The notes beneath the pieces are model-generated. The model was not told where the DNA came from and ran no database searches. It saw only the letters and a list, made by a program, of their open reading frames with translations. A DNA stretch of 39,634 nt, taken from an uncultured Bacilli bacterium. Lineage in GTDB: Bacteria > Bacillota_I > Bacilli_A > RF39 > UBA660. The stretch's first letter is position 1, and each line of letters starts with the position of its first letter. The DNA lies in NCBI GenBank assembly GCA_947522695.1, contig CANNTX010000003.1, positions 1 through 39,634 of the forward strand. The letters run 5' to 3'. This document shows, piece by piece, positions 24,865-33,706 of the stretch. A program made the position numbers and the translations under genes.

Positions 24865-24906
24865 TGTAAACTTATATTTACATAATAATTCCATTGTGGT
24901 TATAAT
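24865..24906 (+). promoter_or_regulatory. mraY promoter with palindromic operator
   Basis: TGTAAA (24865-24870), 6 bases, TTTACA (24877-24882) is a perfect inverted repeat whose right arm also forms the -35. The -10 TATAAT is at 24901-24906, 18 bases on. A regulator bound to the palindrome would cover the -35. Another palindrome (AATTATAT...ATATAATT) near 24811-24828 may end the upstream operon. Confidence 0.6.
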
Positions 24907-24927
24907 TATCAAAAGAGGTGTGAATTT

Positions 24928-25920
24928 ATGCTAATATTAGCAAAATCATTATTAGGATTAATGTTAGGGTTTGTATTATCACTTATATTATCTGTTATTA
25001 CAATACCTTTATTAAAAAAATTTCATATAGGACAAAGTGTTAGTCATACTATTAATGAAAGACATTTAAAAAAAGAGGGTACTCCTACAATGGGAGGTAT
25101 TATCTTTATATTAACAACATTAATTATTATGATAGTTCTTTATTTAAGAGGAAGTATAGAATATAGTCATAATTTAATAATATTAATAATTACTTTCTTA
25201 TCATATGCATTGCTTGGATTTGTTGATGATTTCTTAAAAGTAAGATATCACAATAATAAAGGAATACCAACACTAGTTAAGTTGCTTTTTCAAACCATAA
25301 TCGCTATTATATTTTACGTAATATTTAGAAAAAATGGTGGAGATCCTACAATTGAAATTACTTTTTTACATACATCTATTAATTTAGGATGGGCTTATGG
25401 ATTATTTATTTTACTTGTGTTAGTTGGAACAAGTAATGCAGTTAATATTACTGATGGATTAGATGGACTTGCTGGAGGATTATCTGTTATAACATTTTTA
25501 GCATATGGAGTTATAACTTGGGGCACAACATGGTTAACCGGTTATCAAGATATTGCCATATTCTCATTCGTTTTAACTGGAGCAATAATGGGATTCTTAG
25601 TATTTAACTCATATCCTGCAAGGGTAATCATGGGAGATACCGGTTCCTTAGCGTTAGGTGCTGCTCTTGCAACAATTGCAATACTTACAAGACATGAAAT
25701 ATCATTAATATTAATAGGTGGTGTATTTGTAGTTGAAACATTATCAAGTTTAATTCAAATTATTGCCATTAGAAAATTTCATAAAAAAGTATTTAAAAAA
25801 GCTCCATTACATCATCACTTTGAAGAATTAGGCTGGGAAGAAATAGACATAGTTAAGTTATTTTGGACTATCGGATTCTTATTATCAATGATAGGTGTAA
25901 TATATGGAGTTTGGTTATAA
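24928..25920 (+). CDS. mraY: Phospho-N-acetylmuramoyl-pentapeptide transferase MraY
   Basis: MraY (330 residues, about ten membrane spans) joins phospho-MurNAc-pentapeptide to undecaprenyl phosphate, making lipid I. Family motifs are complete: KKEGTPTMGG near residue 50, GFVDDFLK (the Asp pair for magnesium), NITDGLDGLAGG, MGDTGSLALG and the HHHFE histidine motif. AGAGGTG precedes the ATG. In the usual cluster murD and ftsW follow; here a terminator comes next and ftsW lies inverted 1 kb further on. Confidence 0.98.
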   Translation: MLILAKSLLGLMLGFVLSLILSVITIPLLKKFHIGQSVSHTINERHLKKEGTPTMGGIIFILTTLIIMIVLYLRGSIEYSHNLIILIITFLSYALLGFVDDFLKVRYHNNKGIPTLVKLLFQTIIAIIFYVIFRKNGGDPTIEITFLHTSINLGWAYGLFILLVLVGTSNAVNITDGLDGLAGGLSVITFLAYGVITWGTTWLTGYQDIAIFSFVLTGAIMGFLVFNSYPARVIMGDTGSLALGAALATIAILTRHEISLILIGGVFVVETLSSLIQIIAIRKFHKKVFKKAPLHHHFEELGWEEIDIVKLFWTIGFLLSMIGVIYGVWL

Positions 25921-25945
25921 AGCACAAATTAAGGTGCTTTTTCTT
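25919..25945 (+). terminator. Terminator of mraY
   Basis: The 7-base stem AAAGCAC / GTGCTTT overlaps the mraY stop, and a T-run follows. Confidence 0.85.
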
Positions 25946-25989
25946 TTACTTAAATCAAAAGTGGGTGCAAAAAGGTGTGAAAAGCATAA

Positions 25990-26014
25990 AAAAACACCAA
26001 TCAAGGTGTTTTAA
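25990..26014 (-). terminator. Terminator of the rRNA dimethylase-like gene
   Basis: The stem AAAACACC / GGTGTTTT has a 6-base loop, with an A-run on the left that gives a T-run on the minus strand. It overlaps the stop of the minus-strand gene and can act for both strands. Confidence 0.8.
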
Positions 26015-26753
26015 TTTGGTTATATAATTCTTCTAATTCAGTATTATTAATCTGACTAAACTTATTATTTAAAATACTTTCTTTAATATTTAAATTTTTA
26101 ATATATTCTTTAGCCTCTCTTTTAGTTAAATTTTTAACTATTATTAAAGATTCTAATAAAGCATTTTTAACTAACTTATCATTTAATTTATACATATTTT
26201 TAAATATTAACTCTTTTTCGGAGTTATCTTTTTTAAATTCTAATTTAATAAGTGAAGATACAACTCTTGGTTTAGGATTAAAACTATCTGGCATAATATC
26301 AAAATATTTAGTAATCTTAAAATAAATATTAGTTAACAAACTTAAATTAGTAATTTTATTATCTAACACATTATCACAATATTTCTTTCCCATAATCATA
26401 TAAAGTTCTTTAAAATCTTCATTAATAATTTTATATATAAATGGTTCAATTATACTATAAGGAAGAGAAGTTATAATTTTATCTACTTTAGGAAATTCAA
26501 CGTTTAAACAACTGTCATACATAATCTGAATATTATCTATTTTATCAAGATAAGGTCTTAATCTAATATCCTTTTCAATTACATATAATTTTTTAACTTT
26601 TGGAGCAATTAATTTAGTTAAAGTTCCTATCCCAGGTCCTATCTCTAACACAATATCATCTTTAGATAAATTACAAATATCTATAAAATTACTAATAATA
26701 TCTTTGTCTATTAAAAAATGTTGATCTAGTTCATCTGGATTATTTACAAACAT
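26001..26753 (-). CDS. KsgA/Erm-family rRNA adenine dimethyltransferase-like protein
   Basis: A 250-residue SAM-dependent methyltransferase. The start DQHFLIDKDIISNFI and EIGPGIGTLTK (the SAM loop), VIEKD (binding the SAM ribose) and PDSFNPKPRVVSSLIKL place it in the KsgA/Dim1/Erm family. The catalytic NLPY motif, whose Asn contacts the target adenine, reads SLPY here (TSLPYSI). It is shorter than RsmA (about 270-290), and the DQHFLID form is nearer to archaeal Dim1-like members. It may be the genome's only KsgA, a divergent paralogue, or an Erm-type enzyme. It lies inverted between mraY and ftsW. AGGTGACATAA upstream on the minus strand gives its ribosome site. Confidence 0.8.
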   Translation of the reverse strand: MFVNNPDELDQHFLIDKDIISNFIDICNLSKDDIVLEIGPGIGTLTKLIAPKVKKLYVIEKDIRLRPYLDKIDNIQIMYDSCLNVEFPKVDKIITSLPYSIIEPFIYKIINEDFKELYMIMGKKYCDNVLDNKITNLSLLTNIYFKITKYFDIMPDSFNPKPRVVSSLIKLEFKKDNSEKELIFKNMYKLNDKLVKNALLESLIIVKNLTKREAKEYIKNLNIKESILNNKFSQINNTELEELYNQIKTP

Positions 26754-26815
26754 TTATGTCACCTCACTAACATTTTAACAAATAAGTAGTTTAATATCTA
26801 TTAATTATTCTAGGA

Positions 26816-26866
26816 AATATTAACAATTATGGTAATACTTACTATAACAGCGAGTAAAGAAAATCC
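26816..26866 (-). pseudogene. Fragment of a second ftsW/rodA C-terminus
   Basis: On the minus strand these 51 bases align without gaps to the last codons of the ftsW gene just to the right, with about 12 mismatches by eye. The frame reads SLLAVIVSITIIVNIS and stops, matching SLLVSMVSVGIILNIS of FtsW. It starts about 90 bases beyond the ftsW stop. Nothing else coding is seen in 26754-26956. Confidence 0.65.
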
Positions 26867-26956
26867 CAATATTAATTAATGATGACTTAATTTTTTTAAA
26901 ATTTATTAGTAAAGTTTTGCAAAAAAGATTTAAGTAACATACAAATTATTAACTCT

Positions 26957-28045
26957 TTATTTTTCATTACTAATATTAAGAATTATACCAACACTTACCA
27001 TACTAACAAGTAAAGAAGATCCTCCGTAACTTATAAATGGAAGCGTAACCCCAGTAACAGGAACAAGACCAATAACAACACAAATATTTAAAGCCGTTTG
27101 AAGCATTATTCCAATAATTAATCCGAATGATAAATATTTACCAAATAAATCTTTACTCACCAAACTCACCTTTAAAGAACTAGAAAATAATACTAAAAAC
27201 AATATTGCTAAAATAACTATTCCAAGTATTCCTAGTTCCTCTGATATAATTGCAAAGATAAAGTCAGTTTGCGGCTCTGGCAAATAAAAATGTTTTTGAA
27301 TCGAATTACCAAGACCTCTACCGAATAATCCAGACGGGCTAATAGCGTATAAACTTTGAATAATTTGAAATCCTGAACCAAGTGGATCTGTCCACGGATT
27401 AATAAAAGATATAATTCTAGCCATTCGGTATGGCGCCATTATAATTAATCCGACTATTCCAACAATTCCCAGTACTATTAAATATCCAAAAAAAGATAAT
27501 TTAATATTAGATGCAAATAGCATTACAAATAAAGTAGCAACTATAACCATCCCAGTTCCAAAATCGGGCTCTAGCATAATTAATCCAAAAAACAAAAATA
27601 TAATTATTAAAATAGGAAGTACCCCTTTTTTTATTGATTTAACCTCTTTTTCGTTATTAGATAAATATTTAGAAACAAATATAATTAAAGATAATTTAGC
27701 AACTTCAGATGGTTGAAAACCAAAAGATCCAAGGCCAAACCAACTTCTAGATCCATTTCTAACTTGACCAATCCCTGGTATTAAAACAAGCACTAATAAA
27801 ATAAAAGATATCAGTAATATTTTATTACTATATTTTAAATACAACTTATAATCTATTTTAGATACAATATACATAGCAATTAATCCTACTAAAAAGAATA
27901 ATCCTTGATGTTTAAAATAATACAAAGAATCATTAAATTTATATTCTGCCCATATAGTTGAAGAAGAATAAACCATTAATAATCCAAATAAACATATTAA
28001 AATACAAGATATTATAATTTTATATTTATTTTTAATATTTATCAC
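26957..28045 (-). CDS. ftsW: SEDS-family peptidoglycan glycosyltransferase FtsW
   Basis: FtsW (about 362 residues, ten membrane spans) polymerises lipid II for the septum, together with a class B PBP such as the one at 190. Visible marks: GLLMVYSSST near the N-terminus, GSRSWFGLGSFGFQPSEVAKL, LMLEPDFGTGMVI-like (IMLEPDFGTG), PWTDPLGSGFQIIQSLYAI, FGRGLGNSIQKHFYLPEPQTDFIFAIISEELG and LPFISYGGSSLL. FtsW is favoured over RodA because of the company of mraY, murG and ftsQ. The GTG at 28045 lies inside GGGTGAT, which itself looks like the ribosome site, so the true start is unclear. The gene points away from the rest of the cluster. Confidence 0.92.
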   Translation of the reverse strand: MINIKNKYKIIISCILICLFGLLMVYSSSTIWAEYKFNDSLYYFKHQGLFFLVGLIAMYIVSKIDYKLYLKYSNKILLISFILLVLVLIPGIGQVRNGSRSWFGLGSFGFQPSEVAKLSLIIFVSKYLSNNEKEVKSIKKGVLPILIIIFLFFGLIMLEPDFGTGMVIVATLFVMLFASNIKLSFFGYLIVLGIVGIVGLIIMAPYRMARIISFINPWTDPLGSGFQIIQSLYAISPSGLFGRGLGNSIQKHFYLPEPQTDFIFAIISEELGILGIVILAILFLVLFSSSLKVSLVSKDLFGKYLSFGLIIGIMLQTALNICVVIGLVPVTGVTLPFISYGGSSLLVSMVSVGIILNISNEK

Positions 28046-28104
28046 CCATATAACTATATTTTTTATCTAAACAAAATATATTTAATTATTGCAAATTTTT
28101 ACTA

Positions 28105-28133
28105 TTGACAAATTTACAAATTTACATTAACAT
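28105..28133 (+). promoter_or_regulatory. Promoter of the sortase/surface-protein unit
   Basis: TTGACA (28105-28110), 17 bases, TAACAT (28128-28133). The spacer begins with a tandem CAAATTTA repeat. The leader to the sortase start is about 65 bases and includes AGTGTGATAA near 28168, a motif also seen twice at 15557-15603. Confidence 0.6.
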
Positions 28134-28204
28134 ATAAAACTTGAAAAGGGATAATTATATTTATTAAGTGTGATAAAAGCATATATTGTTATTTAGGGGG
28201 AAAT

Positions 28205-28891
28205 ATGAAAAAACTTTATTATCTAGTAATAATACTATTTATTATTAGCTTAATTAGTACATCTATAATTCTTTTAAATGAAAAAAATAGTTATAAAGAA
28301 TCTAAACATATAGTTTTAGAAAATTATAATGAAATATCTTTAAAAGAAAAATATGATACCTATAGAAGAATGTATAACAATGAAGAAATAGTTGGCACAA
28401 TAACAATTCCAGGAACTAATATTAATACACTTTTTGTTCAAACAAAAGATAATAAATATTATTTATCTCATAATCTTCAAAAAGAAAAAACTAAATTAGG
28501 TGCTGCATTTATGGATTATCGTAATTCATTTGAAGATAGACAAATAAATATTTATGGTCATAATTCAAATAAGTATGATGTAGCGTTTAAAGATTTAAAA
28601 TTATATTTAAATAATGATTTTACAAAGAATAATGATTTGGTTCAATTGGAAAATGAAAATGGTATCAAAAGTTATAAAATTGTTTCTGTTAAAAGAACAA
28701 AATCTAAAGAACATATGATACTAAATAGTAATAATTTTATTAACCACATTAATAAAATTAGAAAAGATTCTTTATACGATAATGGTATAGAGGTTAATGA
28801 AACAGATAATATTTTGATTTTACAAACATGTTTACTTGATGGTTCAAGAGATTATCTAATCATTTTATGTATTGGATTAGACAATAATTAA
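28205..28891 (+). CDS. Sortase, class B-like
   Basis: A 228-residue transpeptidase anchored by an N-terminal span (about residues 4-24). It should cut surface proteins at their sorting motif and link them to the wall. Active-site residues are visible: His in NIYGHN (about residue 118), Cys in LILQTCLL (about 210) and Arg in DGSRDYLII. The EIVGTITIPGTNINTLFVQ start and the extra helix between the last strands point to class B rather than A. The following gene encodes a protein with a C-terminal sorting signal, so the two are probably enzyme and substrate. The ribosome site is AGGGGG. Confidence 0.88.
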   Translation: MKKLYYLVIILFIISLISTSIILLNEKNSYKESKHIVLENYNEISLKEKYDTYRRMYNNEEIVGTITIPGTNINTLFVQTKDNKYYLSHNLQKEKTKLGAAFMDYRNSFEDRQINIYGHNSNKYDVAFKDLKLYLNNDFTKNNDLVQLENENGIKSYKIVSVKRTKSKEHMILNSNNFINHINKIRKDSLYDNGIEVNETDNILILQTCLLDGSRDYLIILCIGLDNN

Positions 28892-28926
28892 TATTGTTTA
28901 ATATAGATTAGGAGGGTAGAGGTTAT

Positions 28927-31900
28927 ATGAAAACCGAAAATATTATTGGTAAGTTTTTAATGGCTATTTTAATGATTTTAACCTCAATATTTGGATTTAA
29001 TGGAGAGGTGTTTGCTGATACAGTAAGCGAGCCAGGAAAGGTTACAGCTGTTAAAACAGCAGAACGTTTAGGTGATGAAACTAGTAGAAGTGCTACCGTA
29101 AAGATATCTGTAAAAGGAAATCCTTATACTTTATCTGTTCAAAAAGATAGAGAAATAGTTCTTGTTTTAGATGCATCAGGTAGTATGGATGATAAAATTA
29201 AAGGATCAAAAGATAAAAAAATTACAACTTTAAAAGAATCAGCTAATAAATTCATTGAAAACGTTTTAACTGAAGCAAATAAAGGTAAAATTAAAATTGG
29301 AGTTGTATGGTATGCTAAAAATGCTACTGCGTCTTGTAAATTAACAGACAGTGTTACAGATTTAAAAACTTGCATAGATAAAGGAATTGCTAATGGTGGT
29401 ACTAATGTTCAAGAAGGAATTAAAGTAGCTAAAGGTTTATTTACTACTAGCGATAATGAAAAAAGTTTATTAGTACTTTCAGATGGACAACCAACATTCT
29501 ATACAGATAGTAAAGGAACTGTTCATGGTGCTGGAAATGCTGATAGTCACGAAGATATACATTTAAATAGTGACTTTATTGTAACTAACAAATATTATTC
29601 TGAAGAAATAAGAGGAAATGTTTATGATGGTTATAAAACATTTATAGGTAAAGATGAACAACCTCATAGATGTGATTATACTGGATATTATGTAAATGGA
29701 TATTTATTTCCAGAAGAACACTATGCTACAAAAACATGTGATGCTGAATTTAATAGAACACCTAGTCAAGCTGCTAAAGATGAAGTATCTTCATTTACTG
29801 GCAAAGTTTATACAATTGGTTTTGGAGTAAGTTCAAATAGTAATGCTGAAAATTTCTTAAAATCAATAGTTAAAAATGGTGGAAGTTATTATAGTGCTAG
29901 TGATTCAAGTAAATTAGATGAAGCATTTAAATTAATCGAAAAAAATATTGATGTTGTTGCTAAAAATTTAACAATTACTGATGTAGTTCCAAAAACTTTT
30001 GAAGTTGATGTTGATGCTTTAAAAGCTACTTATGGAGATGCTGTAACAATTAGTTATGATAAAGATGGTCAAACAATTATTACATATAATTTTAAAGAAT
30101 TATCATCTAAATATCCAGAAGAATTAACTTTTAAAGTAATAGCTAAAAAAGATTATTATGGAAGTATGTATACTAATAATACTGCCACAGTAACTGGTAC
30201 AGCTAATGATGGAAATAAATTCTATGAAAAAGTTGATGGAAAGATTAATGAAAATTTAATTGATCCAGTTGTACCAATAGCATCAAGAACTGAAAAAGAT
30301 AGTTATGAAACTAATACCAATACAAAATTAAATACTAATACAAGTATAAGAAATAATGATTACAATAATATTCAAAAAGATAATGCCAAAAGTGTTACTG
30401 ATGAAATAATTATTGTAAAAAATGTAGAAAATGGAAAACTAACATTAAATCAAGATGGAAATTTTGAATATATTCCAAATAAAAACTTTAAAGGAAATGA
30501 TAGTTTTACATACTACATTAAAACAACAATCGTTAGAAATGATGGTACAGTTGAAATTGCAAAATCAAATGTAAGTACAGTAAATATCTTAGTTAAAGGT
30601 GTTAAAACATCTTATACTGTAAATTATTACTTAAATGGTACTACAACTAAAGTAGTTCCAAGTAAAACAGTTAGTGATAAATTTGTAGGAGATGTAATAA
30701 CTGAAAATGCTTTAACATTAGCTAACTATAATTTAGTGGGTAACAATAGTTATACAATTGAATTAGATGAAGAAAATAATGTAATTAATTTCTATTATGA
30801 ATTAAAAACATCAAAAATTAATGTTCGTTACTTAGAAAAAGGAACAAACAAGAAACTTGCTGATAACGATACATTTGATGGAAAAGTTACTGAACCATTT
30901 ACAGTAAGTGCAAAAAATATAACAAAATATGTTGTAGTAGGTGAAACATCATATAGTGGAGTATATACAGAAGAAACTCAAGAATTCACATTCTATTATG
31001 AAAAAGCCGAAAGTGCTGGAGCAATAGCTCATCATTATATTATTGATAATAAAGGTAATAAAACAACAAATAAATTATTCGAAGATGAAATAATTAATGG
31101 CAAATTAGATGAACAATTCTCATTTAATGCTAAAACAAATTTAGGAAACTATGAATATGTTGAATGCGTAGGAACAGCAACTGGAACATTAACTGATGAA
31201 GTACAAGAAGTTATTTTCTACTATCAATTAAAAACATCAAAAATTAATGTACGTTACTTAGAAAAAGGAACAAACAAGAAACTTGCTGATAACGATACAT
31301 TTGATGGAAAAGTTACTGAACCATTTACAGTAAGTGCAAAAAATATAACAAAATATGTTGTAGTAGGTGAAACATCATATAGTGGAGTATATACAGAAGA
31401 AACTCAAGAATTCACATTCTATTATGAAAAAGCCGAAAGTGCTGGAGCAATAGCTCATCATTATATTATTGATAATAAAGGTAATAAAACAACAAATAAA
31501 TTATTCGAAGATGAAATAATTAATGGCAAATTAGATGAACAATTCTCATTTAATGCTAAAACAAATTTAGGAAACTATGAATATGTTGAATGCGTAGGAA
31601 CAGCAACTGGAACATTAACTAATGAAGTTCAAGAAGTTATTTTCTACTATCAATTAAAAGAAACATCTGTAATTATTAGATATGTTACTGAAATTAATGG
31701 TGATTATGTTGATTTAATAAAATCTGAAAGCTACACTGATAGAATTGGTAATGCATTTGAAGCAACTGCTAAAAATATTCCAAATTACAATTTAATTAGT
31801 GAAAAAGTTCAAGTTATTGAATTATTACCAGAAAAAAATATTATTATATTTGTATATGAATTAAAAGATTCAAAAGTAATAGTTCGTCATTATGAAGAAG

Positions 31901-32415
31901 GAACAACTAATAAAATTGCTGATGATGTAGAATTAATTGGTAAGATAGATTCAGATTACACTACAGATAGTGTTAATAAAGAAGGATATATTTTAACAGT
32001 AGTTCCTACAAATAAGAGTGGAAAATTTACTGATGAAGTAATAGAAGTAATTTACTATTATAAAAAACAAATGAGTAATGTTATCATAAGATACGTTGAT
32101 GAAGATAATAAAGAATTATTAGAAAGCAAGACTATTACTGGTCAAGTTGGAACAGATTATGAAACAACTAGCGAAACAATAGAAGGTTATGAATTAATCA
32201 AAACTATTGGAAATGAAACTGGTAAATATGCTGAAGAAGACATCACTGTAACTTATGTATATCAATATGTAATGGGTGAAGGTGGAGACGATACTCCAGA
32301 TATTCCATATACAGGTATTGAATCAAATAATATTGTTATTTATAGTACAATTGGTACATTCTTATTAGGTGCATTAGCACTTATCTTAAAGAAATTTGCA
32401 AACAAGGAGAATTAG
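28927..32415 (+). CDS. Large wall-anchored surface protein: VWA domain, MucBP repeats, IPYTG sorting signal
   Basis: A 1162-residue protein. A signal peptide covers residues 1-30 (cut after VFA). A von Willebrand A domain follows (about 70-330), with the metal-site motif DASGS at 82-86 and LSDGQPT; four cysteines lie within it. Next come a collagen-adhesin-like segment (DVVPKTFEVD, about 345-430), and a cadherin-like/Big_9-type unit (GKLTLNQDGNFEYIPNKNF). About seven MucBP-like domains (about 560-1115) carry the YYYE- or FYYQ-type ends. The C-terminus has IPYTG at 1126-1130, a hydrophobic span and KKFANKEN. Two of the MucBP pairs are a near-perfect 426-base tandem duplication. This is an adhesin for mucin or glycans; binding is inferred. 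The gene follows the sortase gene by 35 bases, with AGGAGGG upstream. Confidence 0.92.
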   Translation: MKTENIIGKFLMAILMILTSIFGFNGEVFADTVSEPGKVTAVKTAERLGDETSRSATVKISVKGNPYTLSVQKDREIVLVLDASGSMDDKIKGSKDKKITTLKESANKFIENVLTEANKGKIKIGVVWYAKNATASCKLTDSVTDLKTCIDKGIANGGTNVQEGIKVAKGLFTTSDNEKSLLVLSDGQPTFYTDSKGTVHGAGNADSHEDIHLNSDFIVTNKYYSEEIRGNVYDGYKTFIGKDEQPHRCDYTGYYVNGYLFPEEHYATKTCDAEFNRTPSQAAKDEVSSFTGKVYTIGFGVSSNSNAENFLKSIVKNGGSYYSASDSSKLDEAFKLIEKNIDVVAKNLTITDVVPKTFEVDVDALKATYGDAVTISYDKDGQTIITYNFKELSSKYPEELTFKVIAKKDYYGSMYTNNTATVTGTANDGNKFYEKVDGKINENLIDPVVPIASRTEKDSYETNTNTKLNTNTSIRNNDYNNIQKDNAKSVTDEIIIVKNVENGKLTLNQDGNFEYIPNKNFKGNDSFTYYIKTTIVRNDGTVEIAKSNVSTVNILVKGVKTSYTVNYYLNGTTTKVVPSKTVSDKFVGDVITENALTLANYNLVGNNSYTIELDEENNVINFYYELKTSKINVRYLEKGTNKKLADNDTFDGKVTEPFTVSAKNITKYVVVGETSYSGVYTEETQEFTFYYEKAESAGAIAHHYIIDNKGNKTTNKLFEDEIINGKLDEQFSFNAKTNLGNYEYVECVGTATGTLTDEVQEVIFYYQLKTSKINVRYLEKGTNKKLADNDTFDGKVTEPFTVSAKNITKYVVVGETSYSGVYTEETQEFTFYYEKAESAGAIAHHYIIDNKGNKTTNKLFEDEIINGKLDEQFSFNAKTNLGNYEYVECVGTATGTLTNEVQEVIFYYQLKETSVIIRYVTEINGDYVDLIKSESYTDRIGNAFEATAKNIPNYNLISEKVQVIELLPEKNIIIFVYELKDSKVIVRHYEEGTTNKIADDVELIGKIDSDYTTDSVNKEGYILTVVPTNKSGKFTDEVIEVIYYYKKQMSNVIIRYVDEDNKELLESKTITGQVGTDYETTSETIEGYELIKTIGNETGKYAEEDITVTYVYQYVMGEGGDDTPDIPYTGIESNNIVIYSTIGTFLLGALALILKKFANKEN
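30801..31652 (+). repeat. Tandem duplication, 2 x 426 bp, in the surface-protein gene
   Basis: Copies 30801-31226 and 31227-31652, offset 426 bases (142 residues, two MucBP domains). By eye they differ at about four bases, one changing Asp to Asn near the end. The high identity shows a recent duplication, and the array can change length by recombination. Short-read assembly could also have misjudged the copy number. Confidence 0.92.
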
Positions 32416-32432
32416 TCTCCTTGTTTATTTTT
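32400..32432 (+). terminator. Terminator of the sortase/surface-protein unit
   Basis: A perfect 11-base stem, AAACAAGGAGA (32400-32410) and TCTCCTTGTTT (32416-32426), with the stop codon TAG in its 5-base loop. ATTTTTT follows. Confidence 0.93.
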
Positions 32433-32446
32433 TGCAAATTTATTTG

Positions 32447-32525
32447 GTCAGACCATTTCTTGAAATCTGATGTAACAATTTCAAGTGGAAACGGAACAAT
32501 AGATAACCCATACATAATCAAATAA
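32447..32525 (+). pseudogene. 3' remnant of a surface or prepilin-like gene
   Basis: Reading in frame, FLKSDVTISSGNGTIDNPY runs to IIK and a stop; VRP lies just before it in the next frame. This matches the ending RPVxxLKSxVxIxGGxGTxxNPYxI that is common in surface and prepilin-like proteins of gut Firmicutes. No body of the gene remains. It sits between the surface-protein terminator and murG. Confidence 0.6.
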
Positions 32526-32530
32526 GACTT

Positions 32531-32558
32531 AAATAACTTACCATAGTTATTTTTTCTT
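32531..32558 (+). terminator. Terminator before murG
   Basis: The 8-base stem AAATAACT / AGTTATTT has a 6-base loop and T-run. It is the old terminator of the lost gene whose 3' end lies just upstream. Confidence 0.75.
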
Positions 32559-32620
32559 TACAATTTTATAGATAACAAACCAATTTTATTATATAATTAT
32601 AATGGTAAAGGAGAATAAAA

Positions 32621-33706
32621 GTGAGAGTAATAATAACTGCTGGAGGTACAGGTGGACATATATATCCTGCAATATCAATAATTAATAAAATAAAAGAAAA
32701 AGAAAGTGATAGTAAATTTTTATATATCGGAACACATAATCGAATGGAAAAAGACATCGTTCCATCTTTAGGTTATGATTATAAATCTATTGAAATTTAT
32801 GGTTTTAGTAAAAAAAATATTAAATTAGATTTTAAAAATATAGGCTTAATATATAAAGCTTATAAAGAATGCTTAAAAATAATTAAAGAATTTAAACCAG
32901 ATATAGTTATTGGTGTAGGAGGTTATGTAACATTTCCAGTTATAATGGCTGCCCATAAATTAAAAATAAAAACATTTTTACATGAACAAAATGCCATTCC
33001 TGGTAAAAGTAATAAATTCTTAATAAAATATGCTGACAAAATTGGTATTAGTTTTGAAGAAAGCAGTAAATATTTTCCTAAAGATAAATGGATATTAACA
33101 GGTAATCCTTGTTCTGAAAATGCTTTAAACATTAAAACAACATCACGTACTAAATATGGTTTAACTTATGATAAAAAAAGTATTCTTATAGTTCAAGGAT
33201 CATTAGGATCAGAAGTAATTAATAATAAAATGTTAGATTTCTTAAAATCAATTGATGATAAAAATTATGAAGTATTGTATGTAACAGGTAAAAATTATTA
33301 TGATTCATTTAGTAAAAATAAATTTAGTAAAAATGTTAAAATAGTCCCATTTGTAGAAAATCTAAGTTCTTTACTTAAAGATATTGATCTAATCATTACT
33401 AGAGCAGGAGCTAGCACTATTGCCGAAATAACTGCAATCGGTTTACCAGCTATTCTTATTCCAAGTCCATATGTTGCAAATAATCACCAGTATTACAATG
33501 CTTTATCCTTAAAAAACTCTAATGCATCAACCTTAATAGAACAAAAGGATTTAAATAAAGATATTTTAATTAAAACAATTGATGAAATTTTAGATAATAA
33601 AGATTTATATAATACCTATCATACTAATCTATTAAAATTAAGTATTCCAAATAGTAGCACAATTATATATGAAAGTATAAAAAAGTTAATAAATGAAGAA
33701 AAATAA
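32621..33706 (+). CDS. murG: Lipid II synthase MurG
   Basis: MurG (361 residues) adds GlcNAc to lipid I on the inner face of the membrane, giving lipid II. It has the N-terminal glycine loop ITAGGTGGHIYPA, GVGGYVTFPVIMAA, LHEQNAIPGKSNK, the second glycine loop GSLGS and the UDP-GlcNAc site RAGASTIAEITAIGLPAILIPSPY followed by NHQYYNA. The start is GTG with AAGGAG 8 bases upstream. ftsQ overlaps its end by 14 bases. In the ancestral cluster murG follows ftsW; here the sortase locus lies between them. Confidence 0.97.
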   Translation: MRVIITAGGTGGHIYPAISIINKIKEKESDSKFLYIGTHNRMEKDIVPSLGYDYKSIEIYGFSKKNIKLDFKNIGLIYKAYKECLKIIKEFKPDIVIGVGGYVTFPVIMAAHKLKIKTFLHEQNAIPGKSNKFLIKYADKIGISFEESSKYFPKDKWILTGNPCSENALNIKTTSRTKYGLTYDKKSILIVQGSLGSEVINNKMLDFLKSIDDKNYEVLYVTGKNYYDSFSKNKFSKNVKIVPFVENLSSLLKDIDLIITRAGASTIAEITAIGLPAILIPSPYVANNHQYYNALSLKNSNASTLIEQKDLNKDILIKTIDEILDNKDLYNTYHTNLLKLSIPNSSTIIYESIKKLINEEK

